Below, in pieces: positions 1 through 11,033 of a DNA stretch of 64,000 nt. The position numbers were made by a program, and so were the translations under genes. The stretch covers positions 41,411 to 105,410 of the forward strand of contig ML210243.1 of the NCBI GenBank assembly GCA_004369085.1, in the 5' to 3' direction. The notes beneath the pieces are model-generated. The model was not told the origin of the DNA. It saw only the letters and a program-made list of their open reading frames with translations, and did no database searches. Positions within the stretch are counted from its first letter, which is position 1. Every line of letters begins with the position of its first letter. This DNA is from Coprinopsis marcescibilis. Its lineage: Eukaryota; Basidiomycota; Agaricomycetes; Agaricales; Psathyrellaceae.

Positions 1-911
1 TGATCTTTACGCATGAGGATAGGTCCAGAACGCGCAAGTGGTCAGCAGTATGCCGTAGGATCAATGGGGGAAGTCCTTCAATCCAAGTGGTGGGTCTGTG
101 GGGAAGGGGCTTTTCGCGTGAGTCTCCGTCAGCAGGATCCAGCGCCTGGGCCAATGAGGCAGGCGCAGGAAATGCTTGGTCAGTGAGTAGAGGGCAGTGC
201 GCAAATCGCAACGTCCTCAATTTCCTGTTACACAGAATGGCATTCAAGCAAATCAGTGACTGATGCTGCAGTTGCTTCCAAGGAAACACTGTTTATGAGC
301 AACTCACCTGGAGAACGACCAGATATCTCGTACAGAGAAGGGGGTAAGAAGTGGAAGGCCGCACAGTTCAAGCTCCACAAGCCGTGAACATGATTTAGCG
401 ATTACGGATATCGATGGGTCGGTGAGTCCGGTGAGTCCGTTTAGGATGAGCCACTGCAACGGCAGGGATTTGGTGGCAAGTTCGAGGATACCAACGTCAG
501 TAACTTGCGTACAGTTCGAGAGGTTTAGCCCATGGAGATTTATGGCGGTTTCTGCAAGAACGATGACCGTCCTATCAGTTGTGTCCGGGACGCCAGAGAG
601 AACCACAGTTTCGAGATGAGGAGACCTCTGTAGTGCCTGTGCTAGCTGGTCGTCGGTGATGGCAACAGAGCCAAGAGGGCGATGAATGACGAGATCGCGG
701 ACACGACGATACTCACCCTCAGAGGGTAACCTGTTGGTGACTCTGATCATATCCTCATGAAAGGACAATGCAGACTCGGAATTAAGGTCTATCCACATTG
801 GACGGTCAAAAATATAAAGCCAGGTGATGCTATTGTATACTTGATGGTTAAGCAAACTTCTAGGTGAGCCTGGATTCCTGATATCCTCGATAACGGTAAC
901 AGCACTTACAT
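1..911 (-). CDS. GRR1-like leucine-rich-repeat protein, 3' part cut by window edge
   Basis: The coding sequence reads leftward off the window. It carries GRR1-type leucine-rich repeats with motifs such as LSNCTQVTD, LELCGLPLLT and LRFAHCPLLTD. An intron at about 230-309 (GTGAGT...CAG) joins SFSR to KLRTLRF. It aligns by eye with the full GRR1 protein at 33074-35955: LRFAHCPLLTDQAF here matches LRLSHCPALTDLAF there, and LRVLDLSSC matches LRLLDLTNC. The repeats and their spacing are kept, but residues differ widely. GRR1 proteins are substrate receptors of SCF ubiquitin ligases and bind Skp1 through an F-box. I see no F-box in the exon starting near 911 or in any minus-strand frame back to about 1250, so the true start is unknown. 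It may be a diverged paralog, a gene with a distant first exon, or a decaying copy. The LRR assignment is firm; function is inferred. Confidence 0.75.
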
Positions 912-1450
912 GTCAGAAACCTCGGCCCAATGAGAAGGCGAGTAAACAGCAAGCGAATCAGCGAATCACATTTGAGGCCTGGGCCGGAGTTGCCAACCCT
1001 GGGAACGACGCAAGAAACGACGTCACCTGAACGAGCGCTTCTTAGTCAGCTCCAACAAATGTCTTCAACCGCGTCCACGACGTCCACCGCCCGTCCCTCT
1101 CACAGATCTGCTATACCTCATCACCCAGTGCAGCTGGAGGACACCTCGAGGCGCATACCCGTTACTCCAGCAGTTCTGCGCTCCATATTTGCCTCATCGA
1201 GGTCGCCGCATGAGGAACGATCGATCTCACGCGTTGCCTTCTTTCGGTGATTATTGTCTCTGAATCGAATAATTCATGATTTGGGCTCATTCATTTAGAT
1301 TCGCGGGTTTCTTGTTGAGCGTTATAGGAATAAGTCTCGCCGCAGCGCGAAATCGCGGTCTCAGGGGCAGTGCTGCTCTTCTAGGAGTTGTTTAAAGAGT
1401 AACCCGGGCAACCAACCGGGGCAAAACCAGGCAAATAGATAAATACAAGT
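912..1450. other. gap with one small unassigned ORF
   Basis: This holds the 5' side of the GRR1-like gene and the 3' flank of the amidohydrolase gene. A plus-strand ATG frame of 106 codons lies at 930-1250, rich in Ser, Thr, Arg and Pro and without a recognisable domain. It could be a small basidiomycete protein or chance. I see no RNA gene or repeat. Confidence 0.3.
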
Positions 1451-4400
1451 TTAGAAATAGTCTACGACCCCTCTCTGTGCAGATATGACACCAACGATCT
1501 TGCTTGACATGTTGAAAATGGTACCAGCTTCAACTGCAACTAGATCTGCCGACTCTCCGTCGATCTCGCGAACTCCAAGGAGCTTTTCTAGTTCAGTTGT
1601 CACAAGAGCATATGCCTGGCGTTCTTGGATGCGTCCGTTGGATTCGAGAGCAGCCTAAATCACTTATCAGCTCGGAACAAGGAAAGATCGTCCAGATTCA
1701 GTCACCCATTGAATGTCAAACCGCGCATGGCGTGCCTCCCAAGCACCTCTCACACCAAGTCCAACCACGACCTGCTCTTCTAATAACTTGACCAGAGCTG
1801 TATCATTGGTAATTGGTGGACCAGGGAGTCTAGCCAATGGAATTTGAGCTTTATGTTCTAAAACGGAACAAAACGTGCTTACATTCTTCTCTGGTCCCAA
1901 ACCATTGGGTACTGTCTTGCTGGGCATAAAATCACACCCACACCTGCAACACCTGATACCCCCAATCAGTACCTCCTGTGAGTCCAGTTAGTAGAACCCG
2001 GCGCTCACTCAATTGTCGAGCAAGAAGATGTGCTTCTGCCGCGCCACTGAACACCATTCTCATGCGGGAACCAATCCTATCTTCCACATCAGTCTTCAGG
2101 ATCAGCAAAGACGCCATGATGTCTGCGCTGTCAACTTCGACGACCAATGGCACAACGCCCTGTTTGGTGTTAGAACTAGGTTGGGTGGGTCTAGAAACAC
2201 AGTACCTCGGCAGCTTTTCTGAACCAGTACCCCGTTTCCTTGTCCCTGGATTCCCATCCATGTAGCAATCTCCGCAAACCAGCAATCTGGGTGCTCACGC
2301 TGACAGTGGTCTGCATCATCGGGTGAGTTCTGCCAAGTACGACGTGAAGAGCAACAACCTCTTGAACGATGGCCCCCGGTTCCATTGCATGAGCGGCACC
2401 AGTTCTAAATGCCGTTGACAGGCCTGATAAGAAGTGTGACGAGGCTCCTGCGATGTAATTAGGAGGACCGAGTGAGGATGTTGCGAGTGTGACCCCAGAA
2501 CGGTAAGCAGTTCTGACCAGAATGTTAACTTCCATTCAGGTCAATGATCAGGAGACACTCACAGCGCATCTCGTGTCTCGAACATTAAAGCGTCCACGGC
2601 CCTGACAAGCCCCCCAGAATCGTCCATTATTTTTGGAATGTTGCCCTTCAAAGCGTCGAACAAGGCGCCGTCTGCCGTCGACGGTTCGCCCGCGATTTCC
2701 TGCAGCCCTAAAGGAGAACCATAGGACATGAGTCCTGGAGAAATAGTTCCTCCTTTGAGGTCCACCACCGTTGCTTCCTCGGATGTTGTTGCACAGGTTT
2801 GACCAATGCAAGTAATCTTGCCGTTCTCGACGACTACACTTTCTCCCAAAGTCCCATTTACTGTCGTGGCGTCTTTGCTGATCGATAAATGTTCTTCTAT
2901 TGGTCCACCGAGGGTCCTGGTCCAGACCCTTGTCACATTCGTGAACATGACAGATCCACCCGATGAGCGACCTTTGAGAGGAGGCAATCCTTCCCATTGC
3001 AGAGCTTCTTCACGCTCTTTATCCCAGTTAGGTACGGGAGGCGCTCGCCTCCAGTGCTCTGCATCCTTACCCTTGCCAATCTCGATGGGCTTTGCCTTCC
3101 CGCTTTTGGGGGGAATTGGAACCTGTGGAATTCCATCGATCCAGACCTTCACAGGAGTAGCGCCCAACTGAAGTGGGTGAGAATCCCACAGCACGACATC
3201 TGCATCTGCTCCCTTTTGGAGAATTCCAATACGGTGAGATAATCCAGCCGCTATAGCCGGTGTCGAAGTAATGGAAGCAAGGGCTAGGTGGGGCTGCAAA
3301 CCAAAGTAATGCGCTTGCTGCGCTTCATATGCCAAATATCGTGAATTAAGAACGGGGTGGTCGGACTGACAAGCAGAACTTTAGCTCAAAAAAGACAGGC
3401 GCGAACGTTCATTGACCAATCACCTTCATTGCGACATGTATTCCTGCGTCAGCTAAGACACGAGGCGCATATTCAGATCCTCGATATGCTTCTCGCTTGA
3501 ACCTATCACCTTGACGCATCAACAGGGTCACGAGTGCCCAATAAAATTGCCACATACCGATAGGTGGTAGCGAATAACGCAACAGTCGGAATGCTTCCCC
3601 ACCTGTTATTGAAACGATAAATCAGCTCTATAAAGGCCCAGACCACACAATGTCATTTCCGTACGCTCGTTTCAAAACATCCGGTACAAGCCATGCTTCC
3701 GCAGCATGGTGAATCGATGCGATCGGAAATTTGAATTCGTTCGTGAGCTACATTTTTCCTTTAGTCAACCTCGCCGTAAGTTGACAAACCACCAACTCAC
3801 CCGAATCAATGCGTCGAGGTCGACCGCTTCGTAGCAATGATTGGATATCTAAATTTAGTAGTCAGCCTGGAAGTGCTCTGATTGGCTGAATTCAACCCCG
3901 CGAACCTTGACTTTGCCTCGGAGGACATCTACGAGAATTTCCCATTGCAAATCGTCAGGGAACGGGCCAGTAATCGAGTCCCATAGACCTGCATCGGCCA
4001 GTTGGCAGTAGTCATCCTGAGCGTGCATAACCTTCCTAGCCTGGTTGTAGGCAGACCGAAGGGCCCACATGGTATCCATTCGAGTGCCTGCTCGACCTTT
4101 CAAATTCTCTCCACATGCCTGTCTAAGAAGTCCGACAGAGTGAGCAACGACAAGCGGCGACGACAGCTAACTTGACCAACTTCATGTGTCTCCAGCGAGG
4201 TGGACCGGTGAAATCGTCCTCTCCTGTCAAACTACTTGGAGGTTCTACAATCATAGATGATGCGGAACGGTCTGAAGTCTTGCGTAGCTTCGCAAAGAAA
4301 GATTGACCGCCTATTCAAGGGTCAGCGATTGACTTCGGTAGGAGAAACTCTTTAAAAAATTAACCAATCGCGTTATTGCTGCCGGGGAGCACTTGAACGG

Positions 4401-5175
4401 TAGTCACCCCTCCAGCCATGGCCAGCTGGAATGCATCGTCGTGGGTGTTCAAAGCATCGATACTCCTCAGCCAAGGAACGATCGGGCCATGAGGAGAATC
4501 GACATCAATCGCGCCTGTTGAAATGAAGTCAGCAAAGAAAACATACGACTGCAAACACACCCACCCGACAAGACTGGAGAGCTCACTAGTCCAATATGCG
4601 AATGCAGGTCGACTAACACGGAGGAAACGGGTAAGCATGCAACTATATAATTCAACACAGGGTACCTTACCAAGGCCAGGGGTAACCCACGCGCCATGAG
4701 CTTGAATGACGGTCAAATTCTCCACGCTATCAATCACTCGACCAGGGATGTCGCCAATTCCCCTGATAATACCCTTGTCTAGAAGCAGGTCCCCGTATAT
4801 GACCACGGTCCCGTTATTCTCCCCAGTGAAGATTTTGGCATTGCGAATAAGGGTGCCATTCGTTCCGCGTTCGAAACGATCAGACTTGTCCCTGCCCCAG
4901 AAGTCTGGAGGAGGTCCAGCGCTCTGTCGTATAGCAGCACAGCGGGCCAGGATTTCTGCTCTTTGAACTCGGTATGCCGGTTTGGTGGAAGTGGCAAAAA
5001 ATGGCGTGTAGGCATCGAGGTCTAAGCCAGTCCAAGCAACAAAGCCAGCAAGGAGGATAGCTAGAGCAGCAAGTTGAAGAAATGAGACACTGAAAGCAAG
5101 GTTCCTTCGATAGAATGGACGAGATACAGCAAAAGGATGTGGACTGGAGACCAGTACCCCAGGTTTGGAGGACAT
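1451..5175 (-). CDS. Membrane-anchored metal-dependent amidohydrolase (CE9-type)
   Basis: A large, intron-rich gene for an amidohydrolase-superfamily protein of the group often labelled carbohydrate esterase family 9 in Agaricomycetes. The ATG at 5175 gives a short cytosolic N-terminus followed by one membrane segment (LQLAALAILLAGFVAW), so it looks like a type II membrane protein. Next come the composite beta domain (GTLIRNAKIFTGENNGTVVI), the metal-binding VDLHSHIG motif (an intron falls just before it), AGGVTTVQVLPGS, a central HCYEAVDLDALIR stretch, AIHHAAEAWLVPDVL, and the C-terminal DADVVLWDSHPL typical of dihydroorotase/imidazolonepropionase relatives. The end is rebuilt over a last intron to QRGVVDYF and stop at 1451-1453. 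Roughly 1,000 residues. The superfamily fold uses a TIM barrel with one or two metals; the natural substrate is not evident from sequence. Upstream-frame starts at 5259 are GTG and were rejected. Confidence 0.88.
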
Positions 5176-5444
5176 GGTAGTTGGAGAGGGAGATGTCCGA
5201 CCTTCCACATGCTGCGGCTCCTCATTTTGTATCCCACAACGCCCACCGTCACGCCACACATGCTACAAAGCCTAGTGCCCAACGCGTGTATTTAATGAAG
5301 CTGAAGTCTTGAAACCTTTGTGTGCATGATGGTTAAGAACAATTAATACGCGCTGTGCCGCAACGCGCCTTCCGTCAACCGCACATGCCTAATCTAATCA
5401 GATTGTACTACTTTGATTTTTTAACAACAAAACGTTTCATTGTT
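5176..5444 (-). promoter_or_regulatory. Upstream region of the amidohydrolase gene
   Basis: This is tandem intergenic DNA between the amidohydrolase start and the REB1-like stop. It contains ACGCGT at 5282-5287, about 107 bases before the ATG, followed by an AT-rich GTATTTAATG. ACGCGT is the MBF/MluI-box core in yeasts. One copy of a 6-mer is weak evidence. Confidence 0.3.
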
Positions 5445-7954
5445 TTACTCTTCCGAATCTCTGGCATTGCTCATAATGGCGATTCTGAGAGCGTGCGCAA
5501 GCGTTCCTGGACCTGTGCTGCTGCCCGATGCTACCACCGGCACTTGTGGTTGTGGTTGTGGTTGAGGCTGGCTACTAGTCGCAGCCTCGTCGTTGACCGT
5601 GGTCGCACTAACTATCTTGCGACTCTTGCGTTTTCGTGCATTTTGAGCGGAGACGTCCGGTGTATGCGCCTTTTTGACTCGTAGAATATCCATAATGTCT
5701 GGAGCAAGTGTAAAGATGGTGTGTATGAAAGATTCGGTCAATCACGAACCTGAATGGGACATTTCCTCGTAACCCTTTATTCCCTTCTTCATGGTAAGCC
5801 ACCGCCTCTGCAAAGTATGCGCGCTCCACAAATTCCAATCAGGATCCGGAAGAGTCTTCCAGTCGATTTCGGTATCGTCACGGACGTTGAGTGAGTCCAC
5901 TCTGTAAAGGAGCGTAAGGACTTGGATAACTATAACTATCGAACAAGTTCTTCTTACTTGTGAACGAGAACGTATGCGTCCTGCTGGCTCCATCGTGGTT
6001 TTTGCCCTTCGCTATTCTTCACGATTTTGCTCAAAGAATCAGTCCTACATGACTGTGAGCGTCTCAGGTCGTGCAACAAAGTTCAAGACACACCATTTTA
6101 TCCGACATTGCTGCCTGCCTCGTCGGCCTCCCATCAATTCACTAACCCGCCCCCAGAAGACATCGTTGTCGATATCACGGCCCTGTTTAATTGTCATATC
6201 CGTCACAATCCGTATCAATTCCTCCTCTTCCTCTTTAGACCAGGCGCCTATGATGATGATCAGTACAATTACAACGCTTCGAGGACACGCGCCTACCTGA
6301 AACGCGTATTTCGCGGTTGAGAATGTGGTTACGGTATCTGTCTCGACAATCCGAAGACATTCTGCCGACCCGTGCACTGATCTTTTCCCATTGCTGACCA
6401 AGGTCCATTACAGCTCTTGGGAAATATCAGTCGCTGCTATTGAACACAGTGGCAGGAACTCACTGTTGCAGTCGGGCGTCTTCATCCGGCGACCACAAGC
6501 CTTGTCCTTTGAGGGGATGGTAGGCTCTCCGAACATGGTGGTATACCGCGATTATAGGACGCTGTGGTACAGCTCTCGCTACGAAAGAGTAGTGAGAAAA
6601 CATGCCACGATCAGTGAACGGGCTTCAAGCATACTCAGTTCCGTCCAAAAATGACTGTTTTTCTCCTTGACATTCTTCGGAAATATAATATCGTTCAGTT
6701 GGGCATCATCTAGCTTATTGGCCTATATGTCTTCGTTATAATAGTTGAAACATAGCAAAGTAGGCATGAACGCACAGTTCGATATAGTTCGATTGCGGAT
6801 TTGAGTTGTTGCTCCTCAGTTGCGGAGAATTTGCCTTTCTTATATACCAGTCCTACAGGCCTTCAGTCAGGAAAGCAGACGCGGACAGTGGCATACGAAT
6901 AAGACTTGCCTTCTGATTCTACAAGCTCTGCCAACTTGCTAGCACCCAGCCACTTTGTGCATAGTACTTCTGCGTGTTCTGCGTGGGTCTGGTGAGTAAC
7001 GACAGGATCGCCAACGGCAGGCCGCACACGACGGTCTGCTGCATTGGCTACCTTTGAAGGCCGGCCTAGAATCGTTCCAGAGTCAACAGGAACTTGTCCA
7101 AGAGGCGTGGAAGAAGTATGATGAGGGACAAGTGGTTGGGGAACAAAACTTGGAGGAGGAGGAAACGTCGGTGTGTGAGGGACGGTAGGAGGCGCAGGTG
7201 GTGCTCCTCCTCCCAATGTACGCATTACTCCAGCAAATTTTGACATGTCCATGTCTTGCAGAACGCGAAGAACGTCTTCATTAGACCCATAGGATAGTTG
7301 ACTGAAAACGCCTGGCGGAAGTCCAGCCATGAACGGTGGAGGTTGTCCGCCATTGGGAGCACCTGGATATGCAGGAAAAAAACCTGGCGGTGGTGGATGG
7401 AAAGGCAGGAAAGACGGCGGAGGTGGAACCATATGTTCAGAAGGGTGGTGCTGGAACTGAGGTGCTTGGGCTGGACGCTCGGACGCTTCGTCTGATTCTG
7501 GAGGTGTCGTCGTGGCCACAGCGGCGACAATGGCGTTGAGCAATGCAGCTGTCGAGTCCTGCGTAGTGTCATCGTCGACATCTGTGTCCGATTGGTGTGC
7601 CTGATCCCGTAGCTCTTCCTCCTCGACAACGGACTCTTTGTGCTTGTCTCTGTTCCTCTTTTCTTTCTTCTTCTTCTTCTTCTTTCTTCGCTCTTCGCTG
7701 AGATCTTCAGGAGCGTCTTCTGGCTGCACATCTAGCAGAGCGTCCGCAGCGTGTTGTGTTTCTACGGCATTTTCGACTTCAGCGTGATTTAGTTTCGCCT
7801 TCTTCTTCTTCTTCCTCTCACTACTGTCGCGTTCGGCAGGAATTTCTGAAGCCACAAGCTCATCATGGGAGCGTTTTTTCTTCTTTTTCTTCTTTGGTTC
7901 GCCGTTAACATAGAGGCGGTCGGTTTCGACATTTAACTCTGGCGCGTGTGCCAT
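5445..7954 (-). CDS. REB1-like Myb-domain DNA-binding protein
   Basis: One gene split over about ten exons. The long first exon starts at ATG 7954 and encodes a disordered N-terminus with three lysine tracts (residues 21-27, 48-52, 91-97), acidic stretches and a Pro-rich part. It ends in KWLGASKLAELVESEG. A GC-AG intron (6853-6909) leads to LVYKKGKFSATEEQQL, then FWTEL, the Myb-like RPIIAVYHHVRRAYHP and GLWSPDEDARLQQ, then DLGQQWEKISARVGR, GAWSKEEEEELIRIV, and QQCRIKW, WSQQDAYVLVHKV, DPDWNLWSAHTLQRRW. The C-terminal exon has a PQ-repeat tail and stops at 5445-5447. This arrangement matches fungal REB1/TTF1-type factors, which bind rDNA terminators (RNA polymerase I termination, fork arrest) and also some Pol II promoters. 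The homology is strong; action at rDNA is inferred. Confidence 0.85.
5544..5567. repeat. TTGTGG hexanucleotide repeat coding for Gln-Pro
   Basis: Three perfect TTGTGG units and one imperfect (TTGAGG) lie inside the last exon of the REB1-like gene. On the coding strand they give the alternating QPQPQPQP run near the C-terminus. This is a short microsatellite and may vary in length between strains. Confidence 0.8.
6853..6909 (-). other. GC-AG intron in the REB1-like gene
   Basis: A 57-nt intron with donor AAG|GCAAGT and acceptor CTGTAG. Splicing here joins ELVESEG to LVYKKGKFSATEE, which is the expected conserved order of REB1-like proteins. Without it the frame runs into a stop at 6863. No GT donor in the neighbourhood restores the frame. 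Confidence 0.75.
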
Positions 7955-8175
7955 TGATGAGCTTGGTAGCATTAGGGTGGGCTTTGGAAGAATGTGTGAA
8001 ACCCAGCAATTGGAATCGGCGTCCTGGCTTTTATGTAACACTCCATCACCACACCTCAAATTCTCCAAGTCAACTCAAATTCTTGTCTCTCAGAATAAAC
8101 GGGGCCAACAGATATGGCTGGTCTACGCTATCAGGGAATAGCATCGAATACAAGTCTATACATCGTTGAAAATAA

Positions 8176-8940
8176 TTACTCTTCGTCGTCCTCATCAAAC
8201 CACCGCTCTTCCGCATCTCGGTCATTCACGTTTGTGTCCAAGGACTCATCCCAATCCACCCTGTCGTAATCTATTCCCTGGAATGCAATTTCAACGACAG
8301 CTGTTACCCGGTTTATTGGAAAACGAACCTCAAGCAAGCCGTAGATAAACCTCTCTCTAATGCGACGTTCAAATGACGCTTGGCGTTCTGAATCTGTCTC
8401 TGGCTGTAGGCTTCCGAGTAGGACATCTGAAACTTCCTCATCCCCGTCTTCCTCATCTGTGTCTTCATCTTCTTCCGGTACAAAGAGGTCGGCTTCTTGC
8501 AGTCTTCTTAGGGCACGAACCCGCTCGTTCTCTCGTTCCTCCTCGTATAGACTTAGCAAGCTTCCCAATTTGCCGACCTGCTTTTCAGACCCTTGCAAAA
8601 ACTCTGTCTCTGCCCATGTCCGTTCTTCTTTCGCTTCTTCAACTCCTGGTCGAAGTACTCCTTCCCACAGACTTGGCCAGCTGCTTCGGGCATGGGTGAA
8701 AGTAAGCTCTGAAGGGTCGGTGTTGGTCCATGCCAGTCTTCGATTGCGAATTGCTGGGATTTGTGTTCTTTGTTTCGGCGTCGTACAAAGACTGTAGTGG
8801 GCAAGTATATGAGGTGGAAGGACCTGTATATGCTTTGACAGAAACCCTATCGGATCCTTCGCTGGAGAGGGAGCGTAATCTGGTTGGAGGCCGAGGTAGC
8901 GCAAAGAGGGTGTCTCGTCAAACTTCAAGGACTTTGACAT
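8176..8940 (-). CDS. CCDC97-like protein (DUF2052)
   Basis: A single-exon, 254-residue protein with ATG at 8938-8940. The N-terminus (LRYLGLQPDYAPSP) leads to a charged, coiled-coil-prone middle with EEEREN and an acidic run (EEDEDTDEEDGDEE). The C-terminus has the signature ERRIRERFIYGLLE, FQGIDYDRVDWDESLD and DAEERWFDEDDEE. This C-terminal block matches the CCDC97/DUF2052 family, whose animal member is associated with the U2 snRNP factor SF3B. The gene is divergent from the zinc-finger gene starting at 9259. The family call rests on the C-terminal motif; a splicing role is inferred from the family only. Confidence 0.8.
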   Translation of the reverse strand: MSKSLKFDETPSLRYLGLQPDYAPSPAKDPIGFLSKHIQVLPPHILAHYSLCTTPKQRTQIPAIRNRRLAWTNTDPSELTFTHARSSWPSLWEGVLRPGVEEAKEERTWAETEFLQGSEKQVGKLGSLLSLYEEERENERVRALRRLQEADLFVPEEDEDTDEEDGDEEVSDVLLGSLQPETDSERQASFERRIRERFIYGLLEVRFPINRVTAVVEIAFQGIDYDRVDWDESLDTNVNDRDAEERWFDEDDEE

Positions 8941-9258
8941 TGTTCATGAAATCCTGGCAATGATAAATATGTATGTCGTTGCGAGACCTTTGGCTTGTTG
9001 TCGGGACATACTGTGACTGGAACAAACGACTGCAGGCAGGCGAAGGACACTCGGATTGAAATTGGCTTGGCGTGCCCCTGACTGTTCTTGCATTAAACAA
9101 AGACAAAGCCATCATCGCGCCTAAATAGACAGTGCACTGAGCTGTTTGAAGTTGCCGTTGTCCAACTGTCTCGATATCGTTATTCTCCATTCTACGCGAT
9201 CCTGGCGTAGGGAACAGTTTTGCGACAACTTAGAGAGCTAGTAAAGCTCCTCGACGAG
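8941..9258. promoter_or_regulatory. Divergent promoter, CCDC97-like / zinc-finger genes
   Basis: A shared 318-base head-to-head spacer. A TTG-initiated frame opens at 9220, but the first ATG on the plus strand in that frame is 9259, so that was taken as the start. No clear TATA or repeated motif was seen. Confidence 0.5.
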
Positions 9259-10790
9259 ATGTTCTCAAACACAGAAGATCAGGAATCTCCTCAATTATTT
9301 TCGTGTCGATGGGGATGGTGTCCCCATTCCTTTGCCAATGACTCTGACCTCACGCACCACGTAATTGCTGAGCACGTCAGAAAGGCAAAGCCTGTTCGAA
9401 GGGGGGAATTACCACTTATCTTGCGAGCAGAGCAAGGGTTGGGAGAATCTCTCCCAAGCCTTGAACTGCTTGGTGGACATTCGCAGTGCAAAAATCACGA
9501 ACCGGGTGCTCATGTGGTCTCAAACAAGCTAGGTACGTTGGTATTGACTTGTAAAAATGTTTTCCCACTTAATCTAGCTCAGATATAGCAGATTCTCAAC
9601 CACTGATTGAGCCGAGCTCTTCGTTGCCTTCACCTCCCAGGTCCAACCACGCTTCGTCAGTGTCACCCCAGGTTCAGAGCACAAAAAGTCTACCAGAAGC
9701 GACTGCCATGGAGCTTACCCCGAGCGTGCAACTCTCCATCACACGCGATGTCAAAAACAATCAGGGAAGCGTATTCGCTACGCCGCTATCGGCAAGGTTT
9801 TACACGAGCGATCGTGCATTAACTCCAAGCTTCGCGTCATTGTCCTCGCCCAATAAACCATCAACGCTCTCTGTCAACCCTGTAATTCCCAATCTGGAAA
9901 CAGTACTGGCGGCAGTGGGTCGCGGAAAGAAGAGAAAACAGCGGGATTCAGAGCCCAATACTCCTCACCGCCAACTACCATATTCAGCCTCCATCGATTC
10001 AAATTTTTCGACTGGGTCCTCAGGAATCGTTGCAAATCATTTGACTCAGTCAAGAGATATGGACGTCGACGAGGAAGATGACTTTGTTCGATATATCAAC
10101 ATCGATCAACTAGCGGATGGCTCAACCCAGCTGACGGAAAGTAATCCTTATGGAGGGGATACATTCCATATCAAGAAAACATTATCGCAAATTAAGGCTT
10201 CACAGCTTGCGGACGTGACCCTCAGCCGGTCGCAATCGTCGACCATTGGTTCGCAAGACCCATTCTCCTCCTCAAACCTGGAGCCACCACCCCCTGCTCA
10301 AAAACCACGTTCGTCGAGCCCGCCCTCTCTATCTCCAGAGGGACAGATGGAGCTTGATATCTCATCCCCAACGAAGGCTTCAAGGCCCCCCTCTCCTGTA
10401 GCGACGACGATGCCGCAGCAGGCTTGGTACGGTGTTCCCCACCGGTCCACGAAATTCAAATTTGCCGCCTCAGGTGGTGCCATAACGCCGGCTACTGAAG
10501 AACAAAAACCCCGCGTTTTCAAATTCCAGTCCGGGAGCGTGCCCTCCTTGAACCAACCCATTTTGCCCGCACCGAATGCAGGTGGCTCGCACACTAGGGT
10601 CGGGAAAGATGGGGGCCTTGGACACATCTCCGACTCACAATCTTGCTCCTCTCAGGAACAAAGCACGGGTCGGGAGGAAGATAGCTCACAAGAGTCTAAC
10701 TCACAAAATTCTTCCCTGGAATCCCAAGAACCTTATTACCCTCCACTCCAAACACAGGCGCCGTACGACAGCCAGTCAATGGATTTTTAG
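9259..10790 (+). CDS. Single C2H2 zinc-finger protein, otherwise disordered
   Basis: Two exons (9259-9532 and 9589-10790) give 491 residues; the intron is GTACGT...ATATAG. The N-terminus holds one zinc finger of the C-X4-C-X12-H-X4-H type (CRWGWCPHSF...LTHHVIAEH, about residues 16-40), resembling the Gli/AEBP2 style of finger with a longer first loop. The rest is low complexity: Ser/Pro-rich segments, a basic RGKKRKQR patch that could be a nuclear localisation signal, a short acidic DVDEEDDF, and a Gln/Ser-rich tail (SSQEQSTGREED, SSQESNSQNSS) ending in SQSMDF. This suggests a nuclear regulator, but a single finger does not identify targets. No specific family was recognised. Confidence 0.75.
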
Positions 10791-11033
10791 GTTTGCATAC
10801 TAATGTTCTCGAGTTCTCGAACATTGCATTCTTCTTGGACTTGTTATTTACATTTACATACATAATACCCTACGCATTCACAACGAGTTATATATATTGC
10901 AGTGTACATTTGAGCGTTTTGCATGCCTACAAATGTCAGTTTCAACCGCTGCTCTCTATTGAAGTTAGTAACACCTACAAACAGAGTGGTCGAGGCCAAC
11001 TTTGATCTCTCCATTGCCCACCATGACCTCAAT
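10791..11033 (+). promoter_or_regulatory. Tandem intergenic spacer before the DUF676 gene
   Basis: A 243-base AT-rich gap with several TA-rich stretches (for example GAGTTATATATATTGC near 10885), about 145 bases before the ATG at 11034. This could serve as TATA or as 3' end signals of the upstream gene. Confidence 0.3.

Noticed and set aside
2548..2997. 149-codon minus-strand frame inside the amidohydrolase
   Set aside because: It is an out-of-frame shadow of the conserved KIMDDSGG/VVVENGKIT exon, Arg-rich and without homology.
7225..7731. 168-codon minus-strand frame
   Set aside because: It lies fully within the REB1-like first exon in another frame and arises from its biased codons.
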